Under the pieces are notes generated by a model. That model searched no databases and was not told the DNA's origin. It was given only the letters and a program-made list of their open reading frames with translations. A program made the position numbers and the translations under genes. A stretch of DNA of 64,000 nt. Origin: Ophthalmolycus amberensis. Lineage: Eukaryota > Chordata > Actinopteri > Perciformes > Zoarcidae. Within the stretch, counting starts at the first letter, position 1; every line of letters starts with the position of its first letter. The DNA lies in contig JAFEUB010001422.1 of the NCBI GenBank assembly GCA_024529925.1, positions 583,501 to 647,500 on the forward strand. The letters run 5' to 3'. Below are positions 12,571 to 31,375 of the stretch, in pieces.

Positions 12571-15500
12571 TTTGTTTGTTTTTCTGCAGAGGAAGAGGAC
12601 GAGGAGGAAGAGGACGAGGAGGAGGTGAAGGATCGGAGCCAGCCCAGATGGACAGTCTGGTTGGACGTGGAGCCGTCTCGTGAAGCAGCTCACTGGCTGC
12701 CTTGGAGGCCCGACAAAGCCAAGGGCCAGTCAGAAGTGGACTGTGAGGACCCGGACAGACAGGTGCTGATTTAAAGTGTCTCCGCTCATGTGTGGCATGT
12801 GTGGAAGCCCATTTACAGTGTGTGAAAATCTGAATACATTTGCCAATGTATGTTGCACATACAAGGAATTTGTCATGGCGGGTGGTGCATAATATTAAAC
12901 AATCAACAATCAACACAGTGCAAGAAATATAAACATATTAAAATGTACAATATAATATAAAGTAAAGTGCACAACAAACAGATAACAGTACTTTAAACAA
13001 ATGACTTTGTTTGACTTTTTCGTCTCTCTTTCTCTCCAACTGTAGGTGTTGTTTGATGACATCGGCCCATCCCTAATTTGTCTGTCTTCACCAGAGCTCC
13101 AGCTCTGTCTTCTTCTGCGTTTCCTCTCATTCCTGGGCCTGCCCGTAGACTCTGTGCTCTCTGCTGCCCCCTGTCAGCCTGGCCTGCTGCTGGAGAACCT
13201 TTCTCTGCTCACTCAGGGTAAAACAAACTACAGTCCTAATAAAACAAACGAGCTATTTGTTTGTTTTGATGTTATAAACAACTTGAAGCAAATCATTGAC
13301 ACAAAGCTGACTTTATGTCACATCCTAGGTAATGGTCTCAAGGGTCCTCTGACGTCCCACGACCTGCCTGACCCCGGGGTTAGCTCTGTGGGTCACATGA
13401 CCACTCTCCAGGGAACCAGGAAGTGGGTGGGACTTGGGAAGCAGGGCGAGAGGTTTGTCGCCAACATCTTCGGTGTGGTCCAACCGGTCCTTCCTGCCCA
13501 GCACCGAGCCGCCCTGTCACTCAGCTGGATGCAGTATGAGAAACTCAAGGTAGGAGTCGGTCTACTGGACTCCAAGTTAAACGTCGGAAGTAAAAGGTCA
13601 ACTTTCAAAGTCAAAAGCACTGATTTACTCGTATGTGTTTGCGTGTCAGGTCTTGCGTTGCCTGCGTGGTGGCAACAAAAAGCGCCTGCGCTCTCAGGGC
13701 AAGAGCAGCAAGCGGGTTGCCAAGCAACTGCTCAAAGAACCCGACAACCGCTCGTCGTTGGTGCTGTGGCAGGAGTACGCCCGCCTGGAGTGGATGCTGG
13801 GCAACCTCGAAGAGGCCCGCAAAGTCTTCTCCACGGCCACGGCCATAGAGGGAACCAAAGGGCTGAAGAGCCCCGCCCTCTGCGAGCTGTGTATGCTGTG
13901 GGCCCAGCTGGAGGTGGAGGACGGCTCAAGCGCGCGGGGGGGAGGACTAGCAGATGTCACCGTGTCCCCGGCTGTTTGTGTGCTAACCAGGCTGGCAGAA
14001 GGAACCTCCTCATCCTCCCAGTCCCTCTCTCCGGTTTCCATCCTGAAAGCCAGGAAGTGTTATGAGCAGGCTCTGACCGCCGGCTTGTCAGCCCTGGACC
14101 AAAGCCCCCACAACCCTCAGGCCAACAGAAAAGGTTCCTGAACAACTTCTGTGTGTTTCATCTGTCACGGAGCTGCTGCATGTCTTATAAAAGGCCCTTA
14201 TCTGTGGTTTTGCATGTTTTGGCCTATTTTCTGCTGTTACTGCTGCTCATTTTTTCCAAACATACTGTCGCGTTTGTTTGCATTCATAAGTGCATTTCTA
14301 TCAACTTCTTTGCAGCCAGTGTTTTCTAATCATTTTGGTACAGCATGAAAATCAACTTGCAAAGCCTTGGAACTTGTGCAAAATATGTAATCCATCACAA
14401 TTGGGTGAATCTTTGATTGTCTTTATACTTGTATATCTTTATAGGTGTCAATTAATGCAAACACTTTTATAGTCTTTTACAAAATGGTGCTCAATAATGT
14501 GTGGTATAAAGTATATGATTATTAATAATTAATAATTAATAAAACGGTCTATCTTTCATTAATTTGTTCCTCTCCTCTCATTGTTCCACCAACAGGTCAC
14601 GAGGACCTGCTAGGAGAGAAGCTGAGGCTGAGAGGCCTGATAGGCTGCTACGCTCTCTTCCAGTACCTCACAATGGGCGTCCAAGCAGCTAACACCGTCT
14701 ACAGCCAGGCCAGAGAGAGGACGGAGGAGCTGCACCACGCGCAGATGCAGCTCAACAGTAAGGAGGAGGCCAACCTTGCTGGCACTGATGCTGGCCAGTC
14801 TGCGGCTGACTCCAGCCATGCCAGCAGGCACTATGTTACCAGGCTAGCCTCTGAGTGTGAGGCATTGGCAGTGCAGCAGGCGGCGTTGCTTTGGCACCAC
14901 AACAGTGTCAGTGTGTTTCCACTGGCAACCCTGAGACAAATGCTGACCTCTGCCCTCGCCACCTGGCCCGGCAGCGCCCCTCTCTGGAGCATATATATAC
15001 AGGTGAGACATTCTCTACTCGTAAGATACCAAAACTCATTAAATTTTTGCATCATTGTGTGTTAAAATCAAATCAATCAGTGATCGGCAATGAGCGTCTC
15101 TAGATGTGTTTCACCCAGTGTTTTTGCACTTATTCTGTACCAGATGAGTCCTTGTGTACTTTGTCATAATGGCCCTCATGCGACCCGTGTTTCAGGTGGA
15201 GAACCGCTACCATAGTGCTGGCCGGGCGCGGCGGTTTTTCCACTCTGTAACCAGGCACAACAGCAGTGTGGTGCCACGCCTCTTTGCCATTGTTGCTGAA
15301 CAACAAAGGAAGCAGCTGGTAGACGCTGCTCAGAGGTAAGAGCAGGAAGGATGATGGGTAGGGGCGAGGTTATCCTGCACTCATGTTGTATGGGAATAAG
15401 CATTGTAACAACTTCTTAATCGAGATGCCATGATCATAGTTTTCTCTAACCCTCCTTTCATTATATTACGGGAGCAACTGAGAAAAGAAATCTTGGTGTC

Positions 15501-16869
15501 TAATGTTTATTGACATCGTAAAAAGATACAACTAAATTCAGTTGGCGACTCATATTTTAATTATTTATTTTTACATATATTTGGCATATAACAAGTGATT
15601 AATGAGTAACACAGGATTAAAACTGGGGAAGTGTATTTTTCATTTCTCTAGGTCATTAAGGAACGATTATCCTCACAAACCTTTTTCCCCCAACGCTCTA
15701 AGGCAATAACACCGGAGAGAGAAAACTATTTCTCCATCAATCTAGCACTGTTAATGTTGTATGTGTTTCTGTGGTCATTATAGGTCTTGTTGCCATGGTG
15801 CTGCCTTGCCCATCCTGCCAGAGAATGGCCTCAGCACCCGTATCCGTGGACTGTTTGAAAGCGCTATAGCAACAGAGATGGGTGCTCACTGTCCTTTACT
15901 TTGGAGGATGTACATGCACTTCCTGGTGAGACAGCAATTAACACTCACACATTCACATGTTTAGTGATATTGTGAGGACACTCTATTTGCTATCCTTGAC
16001 CAGTCAGTGAAAAGAAAATACAAAGTAGGGGAAATTCATAATCCTTTTTTTAACAGTTATCTAATCATACTCATAACGGCATAGTTAGACGTCACTAAGA
16101 GGGCAAATACCTGCTTTTCTTTTTTCACCGATTCAACTCGTCAGTAAGCTGATAGATGAACACACGATGGACGTGTGGCAAAAGTTAAACGTATCAAGGA
16201 TCAAGGCAGAAAGTTAGCGTCGAGCATTCAAAATATTTTCAAAAGAATCAAATTTCAATAATTATTGCAGAAGCCTGCTGTGCCTTTAATATCCCATTTT
16301 GTTCATTCTGTGTGTTACTCTCTGACCAAAGTGCATTATTTTTTCTCATTTTCCAAAAGATTGACTTGGTCTAAGAACTAACACGCACAGAAAGACCAGC
16401 CTATGCAGACTTACTTTGTGTAATTTGCACATTTGAATATACAACTATTGACAGTCGGTAAAGTCTTATTTCTGCGCTGTGTGTATTTGCAGGTGTCGGA
16501 AGGGAAGGTGGATAAAGCCACAGGGATCTTCTACAAGGCCTTACAGAATATTCCCTGGGCTAAGGTGAGCTACACACAGAACAGTGATATTCCTTCACAG
16601 CAGCTGACCTCTGGCTACTTCATTTTTAAATTGTACGTATGATAAATCAATTCTCTCTCTTTGTGTGTGTGTGTGTGTGTGATTGTGCATTAATGTAAAT
16701 TAGCATTTATGCAAATATGTGTGTTTGGCACGTGTGTGATCAGGGTCTGTACATGGACGCAGTGCAGCTGTTCCCCGAGCATCTGCAGGAGTTTGTAGAT
16801 CTGATGACAGAGAAAGAACTCCGAGTCAGACTGCCTCTAGAAGAACTGGATATACTACTGGAGGACTGA
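7598..16869 (+). CDS. nrde2: NRDE2, nuclear exosome/MTR4 regulator, 19 coding exons
   Basis: NRDE2 binds the helicase MTR4 in nuclear speckles, restrains exosome recruitment and supports nuclear RNAi-type silencing in other animals. Coding exons: 7598-7658, 8326-8431, 8860-9045, 9157-9297, 9389-9654, 9769-9989, 10407-10634, 10947-11136, 11333-11466, 12309-12429, 12590-12762, 13046-13217, 13329-13549, 13650-14133, 14596-15002, 15196-15335, 15784-15925, 16493-16564, 16744-16869. Phases all agree and give 1196 aa (human about 1164). The start MALFPAFA and the end LLED match the human protein. Lysine-rich stretch near residues 73-92; conserved DPANWTYKSLYR; WLNPLG-type motif (here WSVNPLG); acidic run near 552-563; HAT-like helical repeats from about residue 300 to the end. 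A short glutamine run (10440s) appears fish-specific. The donor at 14134 (GTTCCT) is weak. Confidence 0.95.
11665..12182 (-). mobile_element. MITE-like fish repeat in nrde2 intron 9
   Basis: The left edge (cgtggtaattag, gcttcagaggtgctgg, cacctttggacag) and right edge (tccaaaatgttgaact) match the two ends of a dispersed fish repeat that also occurs at 47600-47777 and 35350-35498. The middle differs, so another sequence may be inserted. Family recognition is from memory. Confidence 0.55.
12530..12581 (+). repeat. (TG)n/(TTTG)n microsatellite before nrde2 exon 11
   Basis: A TG run followed by TTTG units serves as the pyrimidine-poor upstream sequence of the exon 11 acceptor at 12590. Length variation here could affect splicing. 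Confidence 0.8.
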
Positions 16870-18828
16870 ACACACACACACACCTCATTCAGGAACATGA
16901 TTTTGCTTGCGTGTGCCAATGTCGGCACACTTGATGGCAAGAAAAGGAGACACGCACTCGGATGCATTCACACACATTTAAAGAGTGAACTAATGATTAT
17001 CCTTTGTACATGTGTTTTAGTACCAGATACTGTTAGTAAATATAGTGTTCTAATTCATGTGTTGTGTCGGTTGCTTTTGCATACCTTTCAGTGCATACAC
17101 ACTGAGGTTGAGGGCCCGCGTTTCAAATGAAATATCCCATTTTAAAAGTTCATGACATGTTTATATTAGATGTGATTGTAAAGGGCAACTGCACATTAGA
17201 GATTAATGAAATCATTGTAAACGGATACTGAGATAAATGACAAAAGATTATGTAAAATGTAACTTAAAACTGTATCAGCATTTAACTGTGAAAGTTCAAA
17301 TGCATATGCCTCAACTTCATAATGCTGATAATGAGGTAAAATGACGTTGTGTCACTGCACCTTGGTGATCGACAATCTTACCCGGTAACCAAGAATAGAA
17401 AAGAAGAGGCTGTGGCAGTGTCAAGTTCAGGACATTTTCACTTTACACATGGTGATCGCTTTTTTAAGTGAGTTCTAGCTTTCAGTCATTTTGTATATTC
17501 AATTTCATCAATGCATCTGCAAAATGTGACAGAGAGTTTAACAATGCATTATATAAATAATCAAATTTTAAGATTTCAGTCTCAGTTTTAAATTTATAAG
17601 TAGGCGGTAAGTTTTATTAATTCACTTCCTCAACCCACCTGTGAATTACCTGGAAGTTTCACCTGCCCTATTTTATCACTCACATCACAGAACATACTAT
17701 GTACAGTGGCGGTGGAGTCGCTCCCTCCTGCCGTTGTGCTCCCGCCTGCCGTTGTTGCCGCGCCGTGGTTTGACGCATTGCAGGTCCGCCCTGGCCAATC
17801 AGCGGTCTCTGTACAGTGTGCAGAATATTGCAGGTCTGTTCTATCCAATCATGATCCGCCTCTCAAAAGCAAAACCACAACTTCCACAGTGCCGCCAACC
17901 CAAACGTATCCTTCCGCCTGCATAAAACCCTGTGTAGCGCAAATTAGTCCGTCACTTTGTCACTTTCGACAGATTAAAAAAGTAGTAAAAATAGATACGA
18001 GGAAATCTCTCGTCTTTTTCTTTGAGGTCGAAAACCACTATTATGAACGACTCAATTATTGTAAACCCCCCCCCCCCCCAGGCAGAATTCTCTTCTCTAG
18101 GCTGTGTTTTATAAAACATAACCTACTGTGATAAAGAAGGTTAACGTTTTTGCCTGAAAATGCAATATTTCTGAAGGAGATTTATTTGTAAATGAAGATG
18201 CTACACACACATTTGTATTAGGCCTACAATGTCAACCCATGTAGGTAAATGTAGACTCCTGTTGCAGTTAATCGGGTACGGATTACACCAATATTGTGTT
18301 TATGACGTTGATGCTCGATGGTGGGCGCCAGATTGTGTGTTTTATGATTGCATATGTTCATAACAGAAAAGTGGGCTTCATTTCATTTGGTATTGCGAAA
18401 GCCGAGTTTCACACCAGTCGATTTATCTGAATACACAGCATCGAGGGTGGTTTGGGGCAAAGCAGACCACAGCCCAGTTTCACTGTATGTCATGCATGCA
18501 CATCTGTTAGGGAATGTGCACCACTAAAGTACAATATCAACTAAAGCAGGCCCTTCGTCGGTCGTTCCCCCTTCTTGTAAAGGAACTTTCTATTAAGAGC
18601 TTATGTTCTGTACATTTTCCTAATACAATTGTAATCACATCGGAACAAACTGAGTATACAGTGCACAGAGGGCGTTCGATGTGTGGTCAGCAGCTGCGGT
18701 CCCCAGAAATTAATCCATTCTTTATGCAAACCCTTTCACATAAAGTCGTATTACCGTCGCTTCTCTTTCTGAGTGAAGACATTTTTTTTAAACTATGAAA
18801 CCCGAATAATTCAAGAATAACATCCTTT
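16870..18828. other. nrde2 3' UTR and intergenic region before calmodulin
   Basis: The nrde2 3' UTR begins at 16870; no canonical AATAAA was identified, so its end is unknown. A GC-richer stretch at 17700-17930 contains repeated ccaatca blocks and could be part of a promoter or an old repeat. A poly-C run lies at 18067-18079. No protein family was recognised in the frames at 17641-18131. Confidence 0.5.
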
Positions 18829-18835
18829 TATAAAA
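18829..18835 (+). promoter_or_regulatory. Candidate TATA box of the calmodulin gene
   Basis: TATAAAA, with a second ataaaac copy just downstream, lies immediately before a GC-rich stretch (18850-19086) that has the look of a 5' UTR. The calmodulin start codon is 250 bases downstream. The transcription start is inferred. Confidence 0.4.
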
Positions 18836-19086
18836 CATATAAAACATGGCACCCCGAAGACGGGTACGCGCACATCAGCAGGCTTGTATGCGCATGCACG
18901 TTTGAGGAGACGGAGCCAGGACGCCGCACTGATCGAGAGAATTTCCCCAGTGCGGAGGAATACAGTGAACCGTACAGCAGTGGTTCGTCCTGCCTGCCCG
19001 CCTCCAGCCAGCCTTGCTCAGTGGCAACCTTCCATTTCCTCTCTCCCTGTAGCGTTAGCAGACCAGCGTTCCCAGCTCAAACAGAC

Positions 19087-25367
<6,281 letters not shown>

Positions 25368-26300
25368 ACTGGGCTCACATTGAAGACAAAGAATCAGTCA
25401 AATGTTTCACTTACCTCTTATTGCAAAAATCTACATTTATTCATACTGTTCTGTATAGACTGAATGTTGGAAAACTGATAATCTGTTCATATTCACAAGC
25501 TCAAAAAAGGTAAAAAAAAGACAAAGAAAAATTCTAAATCAATCTATCTGCATGTACTGGCTTGTATTCCCGCCCCCAGCGCTGAGCTACCCAATCAGAT
25601 CGCAACCTTTTAGCCAAGCAGCCTCTCTGCAGCTGGCTGGTGCACCTCTGCTTCCATCTGCCTGATTTCATGATGATCATATGGGATGGCCAATGGCCTT
25701 TCTTCTATGACTTCCTGTTTTCTTTCTTCTGTTTTTCATGCATGCAGCTTTAGATGGGTTACTGTTGAGAGCCCGATGGCAGAAGGCTGTTGGCCTGGGA
25801 CCGACAGAGAGGAGGGAGGGGTTAGTTGACAGATGGATGGGAGTGAGTAAACCAGCGGAACCTTTGCAGTTTGCTCACCTAAATGAAGTCAGTGACGACA
25901 GATATTTTTAAGAACAATTTTAAAATGGAACAACTCATTTTAGATTCTGTGTTTCTGGCATGTCGGGATACTCACTTTATCCTTTGTGTTTACCTTTTTT
26001 GAGGGGGAAGCTTGGGTGGGCTTTTAAAGGTAATGATATACAAGATCAACTTTGGGGCAATGTGGTTATCACTGAAGCATGCTTAGGGACAGTATATTGC
26101 CTCAAAGGTTGCACTTGAATCGTGATTCTACGGGGTCTTCAATTCAGTTTAGTGGGGAAAGGGTCGGTGCTTTGCAGCGTTTCTATCTTGTGTGAGTTTG
26201 CGTGTGTGTGGGTGCGGCGAGGCCCGGCCCAGTCCAACTGTTCAGTTCAGTTGATCTGCATTCCAAGTTGTACATGCTAGTCTTTACATTTTGTTTTTCC

Positions 26301-26306
26301 AATAAA
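26301..26306 (+). terminator. Polyadenylation signal of calmodulin
   Basis: AATAAA, 934 bases after the calmodulin stop codon, implies a 3' UTR of about 0.95 kb (25368 to roughly 26325). Confidence 0.6.
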
Positions 26307-26329
26307 ATCTCATGAAGTAACATCTCGTA

Positions 26330-27700
26330 CTGGGTCTTCTTGTGTTTTCTCTCAGTGAAGGCAGATTCTGTGGGGGACGTGCTGTTGTAATGACTCATCT
26401 GTGCTACTTATTGCATGCGAAGTCTTTGTGAGAGTGGACGTGGAAGCACAGACACTGAAGCCCACTTACAACATATTTTGGGGGGGGGTGAGTTGGTCAG
26501 CCTTTATATTCCTAAATCTAAATAAGCAGAAGATCAACAAACGCGAGACAATAACATAAATATGACTCGTCTCAGTCTTTCATACAATATAAGTATTTGC
26601 ATAGCAACTCAGTGATTGCACCGTTTTCTAAAGTAAAGATAGAAATGAAGGGTCAGGAATAAAGTATTACTGAACAAACCCCCTCCATTTATTTAAACGT
26701 ATCACCATGGTTACTTTATGTATCTTGCCTTAGTGATGGAGCTTTAAACAATCCACAGAGCAACACATGTACAAGTACAATGTCCTGTCAACCGACCAGC
26801 CGTTTGTTGGAGGGACGAGTTGTTTTAAAGGAGCATTTCTAAAACACGGGACTATATGGACGAACAAGCGAGTGACGGTGATGGACACCAACATGTTCCC
26901 ATGAATCTAGTGTGTGTGTGTGTGTGTGTCAGTCAGTGTCACAAGGACTTCTCCAGATCACTGAAAACGTCTGTCTGCAAATGAGGAGGTGTTGCTAGGC
27001 AACAGCCAGGCATGGGGTGGGTGTAAGTGAAGGAGAGGGAGCAGAAGACTGAAACTGTGGGAGTTTGAGGAGAGAGCAAGATAAGAGACAAGGGGGGGGA
27101 GAGATGAGGAGGTTGAGAGACAATAATAGAAATCTGACTTGTGGGAGAGGAAGCGAACAACGGATGAAAAGAGAAAAGCAATTCACAGTGCATCTTAAAA
27201 CTCATAAAACCTCTCCTCCTAAAATACCTCATTCAGAAGCTATTCTGGCTTCCTTCAGCAGATGAAGTTGTTGTGCAGTCTAACAAAGAACCTAAAGACC
27301 TCCGTCTGTGCTTAATTACTGGGGAGCTGTGTCGACGAGTATAGCTTCATGTTTGCACAAATGCTACGTCCTAGAATAAATAAAAAGGTAGCTGATGATT
27401 TTGATGATGGCACTAATGAAACAGAGAGATGGAGACGCACAGTTAGTAGCTATAGTTACTTAACGGTCTGAAGTGTATTCATATATCTTGCTGCTTGTTA
27501 TTAGCGAGCTGCCACTCCAACGTTATTAGCAGGGTCTCCAATCCAGAGGATTCTCTCTCACATTCACCTCAAATTAATCTCACACATTTACAAACAGCGT
27601 GTGCTTCACACACACACACACACTCCCTCACTCCAGCATTCAAACACATAAATATTTCAGTTTTTCACCTGACAGCTAGAAGAATGGAGTGTGTGAGTGT
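26330..27700. other. Intergenic region before the LTR element
   Basis: Contains a G run near 26479, a (TG)n run near 26911-26928, a purine-rich GA stretch at 27060-27180 and a CA run near 27609-27622. No exon or RNA gene was recognised. Confidence 0.55.
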
Positions 27701-28257
27701 TGTTGTGGAATATTTCTGTAGTACATGGGAGAAGAGTGTTATCATATTTATCAAATCAATGTCAAATGAAACAGAGTCTGGATGAATGGTCAAAGTTATA
27801 ATAGTCAATTTATTTGCCTGCAGGCAAAGAGAACACTGTCCCACAGACACATCACGTCATCTGCAGGAGGTGCTCTGAATAAGACAGTCAGATGCATGGA
27901 CATTTATACTGCTTCCTTTGATTAGGTCACTGTGACCTAATCAAAGAGTTAAGTCACAGGAAATACAGAGTCTGAATAAGCCTGTTTTACCATCACACAT
28001 CATATATGCATACAGAGGGTCATGCTATCCAGCTGATGCTCATCAGGAAGTACCGTAATCTAGGCCTCTGTGTGTCGCCGTCTTTGAAGACAGAAACAAT
28101 GCACAGGAAAACAGATAACAAGATAAACAAGATAAACAAGCCACCTGGCTTTCGAAACTGAGAATCATCTACTGAAATGTGTTTGAGGCCTGCACAGTTA
28201 AAGACTTACATTCGTTTACCCCTAAAGCATAAGACTATGACATATTTTCCCATAACA
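27701..28257 (-). repeat. LTR, left copy (3' LTR of the minus-strand element)
   Basis: 557 bp. Read on the minus strand the order is: U3 with a palindrome holding an estrogen response element (27916-27946), TATAAA (27903-27908), then AATAAA (27809-27814) about 108 bases from the LTR end. It differs from the right copy by one base in a GG pair, as compared by eye. Confidence 0.9.
27924..27938 (-). promoter_or_regulatory. Perfect estrogen response element in left LTR
   Basis: The sequence AGGTCACTGTGACCT is the consensus ERE inverted repeat with 3-base spacer; on the minus strand it reads AGGTCACAGTGACCT, the same as the classical vitellogenin A2 element. It is the core of a 14-bp-arm palindrome (27916-27946) and lies 15 bases upstream of the TATAAA at 27903-27908 in the element's direction of transcription. 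Confidence 0.75.
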
Positions 28258-29940
28258 TTCCACTCTTTGATTACATCGTAATCACAAAATACCGTAAAAA
28301 TGTAAAAATATGTTATAGGGACATTTCAATAACAACAGAAGTATTACCCCAAAAATATGATTTGAAAATACATCATGTGAGATAACTGAAGAAAAAACTG
28401 TTCTTGTGAGATAAAAGATCCCATAAATGTAGCAGGCAATATAATTCAATACCGAAAAACATGAGTCAATTACACAGTTGATATTTCAAAAATCTGTTTT
28501 TGTGAGACAAAGTCTCTGATATATGAGCAACACGTTGAGATGTTGGCAAGAAGAGAGTTGTTCTCCTCTTCGTTTCCCTCAAGGCCTGGAAGATGAGTTG
28601 CAGACAGTTAGCACAGAACACGCACGTGTCTGTCGGCTAACTGCCCGTTGTGATTTCCGTCCGTGAATCACTGCATCTCATCTTTGTTACTGTACATTAC
28701 CAGGATCCTCCATATTTCTGAAGTCAGTGAATTGAGTGGCTTGCTGCCAGTCAGACATGTCCTTTACACCATTCCTGGGCTTCGTACCATGTGGAAACAT
28801 GTGCAATCTCCACCTTTTAAAACTCAGATTGTGTGGGACACAGAGAAACAGACAGGAGCAGTACTTTCTTGTCCAACAAACTCTTATTATACCATTATAT
28901 CATTTCCACTTCTCTAAATCATACTTCCTCTAACCTTTCATCTCGTTCACGTAACCCATGTGCTGTGCAGTGAAGTGAATCAGCCTGCATGTGACAGTCT
29001 AAACCTTTTTTATTTTTATTTTTATTTTTATTTTTCCTTTTAGTTAACGTGACTTGCTGTAATTTTCTGAATCCTTCAATCTCATTCGTATACATATGTG
29101 GGTGTGAGTGGTGTTTGTCTAGTTTCTAATGTGTGTATTAAATGTACAAGTTTGTCATCTGAAGAATCTAAAGTTAACTCACCCTCTGTGTTGTATTTAT
29201 GTGAGCGTCGTTGGTCCATCTCCGTCTCATTCCGCAATCTGCTGCACCCTCCCCGATGGCCGATTGTCGAGCCCTCCCACCACTCCTTGTTCATGGAGCG
29301 TGAGCATCTATTCCTCAATGTTCAAGCTGCCACATTTATGGCACACAAAGTCTTCAGTTGGTGTGTGTCAAAGTCTCAAAGTCTCTTTCAGCTTCCTCTC
29401 ATGCCCTGATACCTTATCAGCTGGGCATGCTTGCATCTGTGCTGACGAAACTTCTCTGTTCTCCGTTGTTGAACTGATCCTCATGTTCAGCATGCTGCAT
29501 GTCACACACTCTCTTGTGTGATGTTCTCCAGGCTTATGGATGGCGGAAAGCCTTCTTACAAAGTTCAGTCAGGGCTGTCATCGCATGTTGATACGCTACG
29601 GCCAGTTTTCACCATTGTCGTATGCAACTCACTGCAGGTTTGAATGCCGCAGATATTTTCTGTAGTTGTGAGCATTGACATGGTACCTGTAGATTTTGAC
29701 GAGTCTCGTTCGTCTTCTTCATTTTCGACGTGTTGAGTGGTGGGTGTCGTTCAAGTTGTTTGTGGCTGGGGAGCATACAGCAGGAAGCGGAATCCCCAGA
29801 TCCGGACCAAGGACTGAAACTGAACAAAACAAACAAAACAAAACAGCTGCCGATAGTTCAGCAGTAAATGTTAGACAACGTTGTCTCATGTAGAGATACA
29901 ATTCTTAGATCTCTGTGTTTCTGTGTGTGCGTGCCTCTGT

Positions 29941-30068
29941 GGGTGTGTGTGTGTGTGTGTCCCCTCTTTCTGCTGCTGCGAGCGAGCATGGTGTCTGTGT
30001 GTGTGTGTGTGTGTGTCCCCTCTTTCTGCTGCTGCGAGCGAGCATGGTGTCTGTGTGTGTGTGTGTGT
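29941..30068. repeat. 58-bp tandem duplication with (TG)n inside the LTR element
   Basis: A unit made of a TG run and the block cccctctttctgctgctgcg followed by agcgagcatggtgtc occurs twice in a row, probably by slippage or unequal exchange at the TG runs. An ATTTT-type run lies nearby at about 29006-29035. Confidence 0.85.
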
Positions 30069-30337
30069 CTCACCCCTGCATTCCTCTCTCTCTGCTCATA
30101 TGCCTCTCTGTCTATTTTAAACAGTTTCACCTATTTTCGTTTCCTCTTGGACATCAATTCATTTGTATCTGCTTTACCTCTTTCTCTGCTCCAAGCACGT
30201 TTTGAGTTGATCAAATTTTAATCGTAGGCTAAAACTGCCTCTTTTAGGGAATCCCAATTTTGTTCATTCTTCCAATTATTTGGCAGTCACATTTATTTAT
30301 TATCGGAGGTAAGACCTTGGCATCGGGCTGCTCAGAC

Positions 30338-30610
30338 TCATTCTATGACTTTTATCATTCCCAAATGTTTCACTTTTATTTCTAAGTCTTTGACTCGGTC
30401 TTTCTTCGTACATTTAATCTGTTTCAATTTACCTTCTAAATCCCCTTTTAACATTTTGAGCTTAGTGTCGCTCAATGAGTCGTTTTCAGGAAAACCAAAC
30501 TCCTTTGACCAGTACGTGAGGTATTCTAAACACCCGTTTCCATATTTCTGTTTCATCATATCAATTATTGGGCCCGAGGGCTCTGCGCTTTTACCACTTT
30601 CTCCACCCAT
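30338..30610 (-). pseudogene. Short Gag-like frame of the LTR element
   Basis: A 90-codon frame beginning MGG with a serine a few residues on, as in myristoylated Gag matrix proteins, located about 770 bases after the 5' LTR, where gag would begin. It ends early and no capsid, nucleocapsid zinc knuckle or pol sequence follows. The Gag label rests on position, the N-terminal signal and charge pattern, not on a search. It is probably the remnant of a larger gene. Confidence 0.4.
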
Positions 30611-31375
30611 TTTTTCAGGCGTGGATACGTTAACGTTACCTTTACAATATAGTCGTCACTATACAGCATATGTTTATTCTCTCGAAGGAAAACTCTTTGC
30701 AAAAAAACCTCGTTTGAAATTCACGTTATGTTGTGGAAAACCACGATTCTTATTTCAAACTCATTTGAAGTTCACGTTAGTTATTTATCACGTTTCTTAT
30801 TCTATCAGTATAGAATTCACGTACGATAATTTTAACCACGGTCTTACAACAAACCTATATTTTGTAGTCAAGCGATCTGTGTTTACGATCTCAAAATGTT
30901 TTTATTCTGAGTTAAATCATCACCGTATAACACAATCCTGAATTCTACGTGAAAGCGTGCAAATAGTGATATGCCAGAAAATGAAAAAGGGAGTTCACAT
31001 GAACCACATTCGTAAAACAAAACCACAAACGTTAAAAACAGTTGTGCTACCCAAATAAAAACAAACACAACTGTGTTACCCAAATAAAAATGACTACTTG
31101 ACCATTCATCTGTGTCTGTTAAATCATATGACCTTAGTATAATTTTACCATTACTTTTATAATTGGAATTTTAACTTTCTTACCCGTTTGTAGAAATTAA
31201 TTCTTTTTCGTTGGATTCGCGTGCCGTCTATCAGAAACTCCCTGGGGTCCGCCGGTTCTCTCTCTCTGGTCTAATGAGGTATGAGACAGTGGATTTCTGG
31301 GAGAGGCCTTCTCCTCCGGTCAGTCCCTCTGGAGCTCTGATAGACAGTCAGCGAACCCTGCTCGCAGCGCCAAAT

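Noticed and set aside
29858..30221. Cys/Val-rich plus and minus frames near 30 kb
   Set aside because: They are translations of TG/CA repeats within the LTR element.
30345..30941. 198-codon plus-strand frame inside the LTR element
   Set aside because: It is antisense to the Gag-like frame and the leader of the element and resembles no protein.
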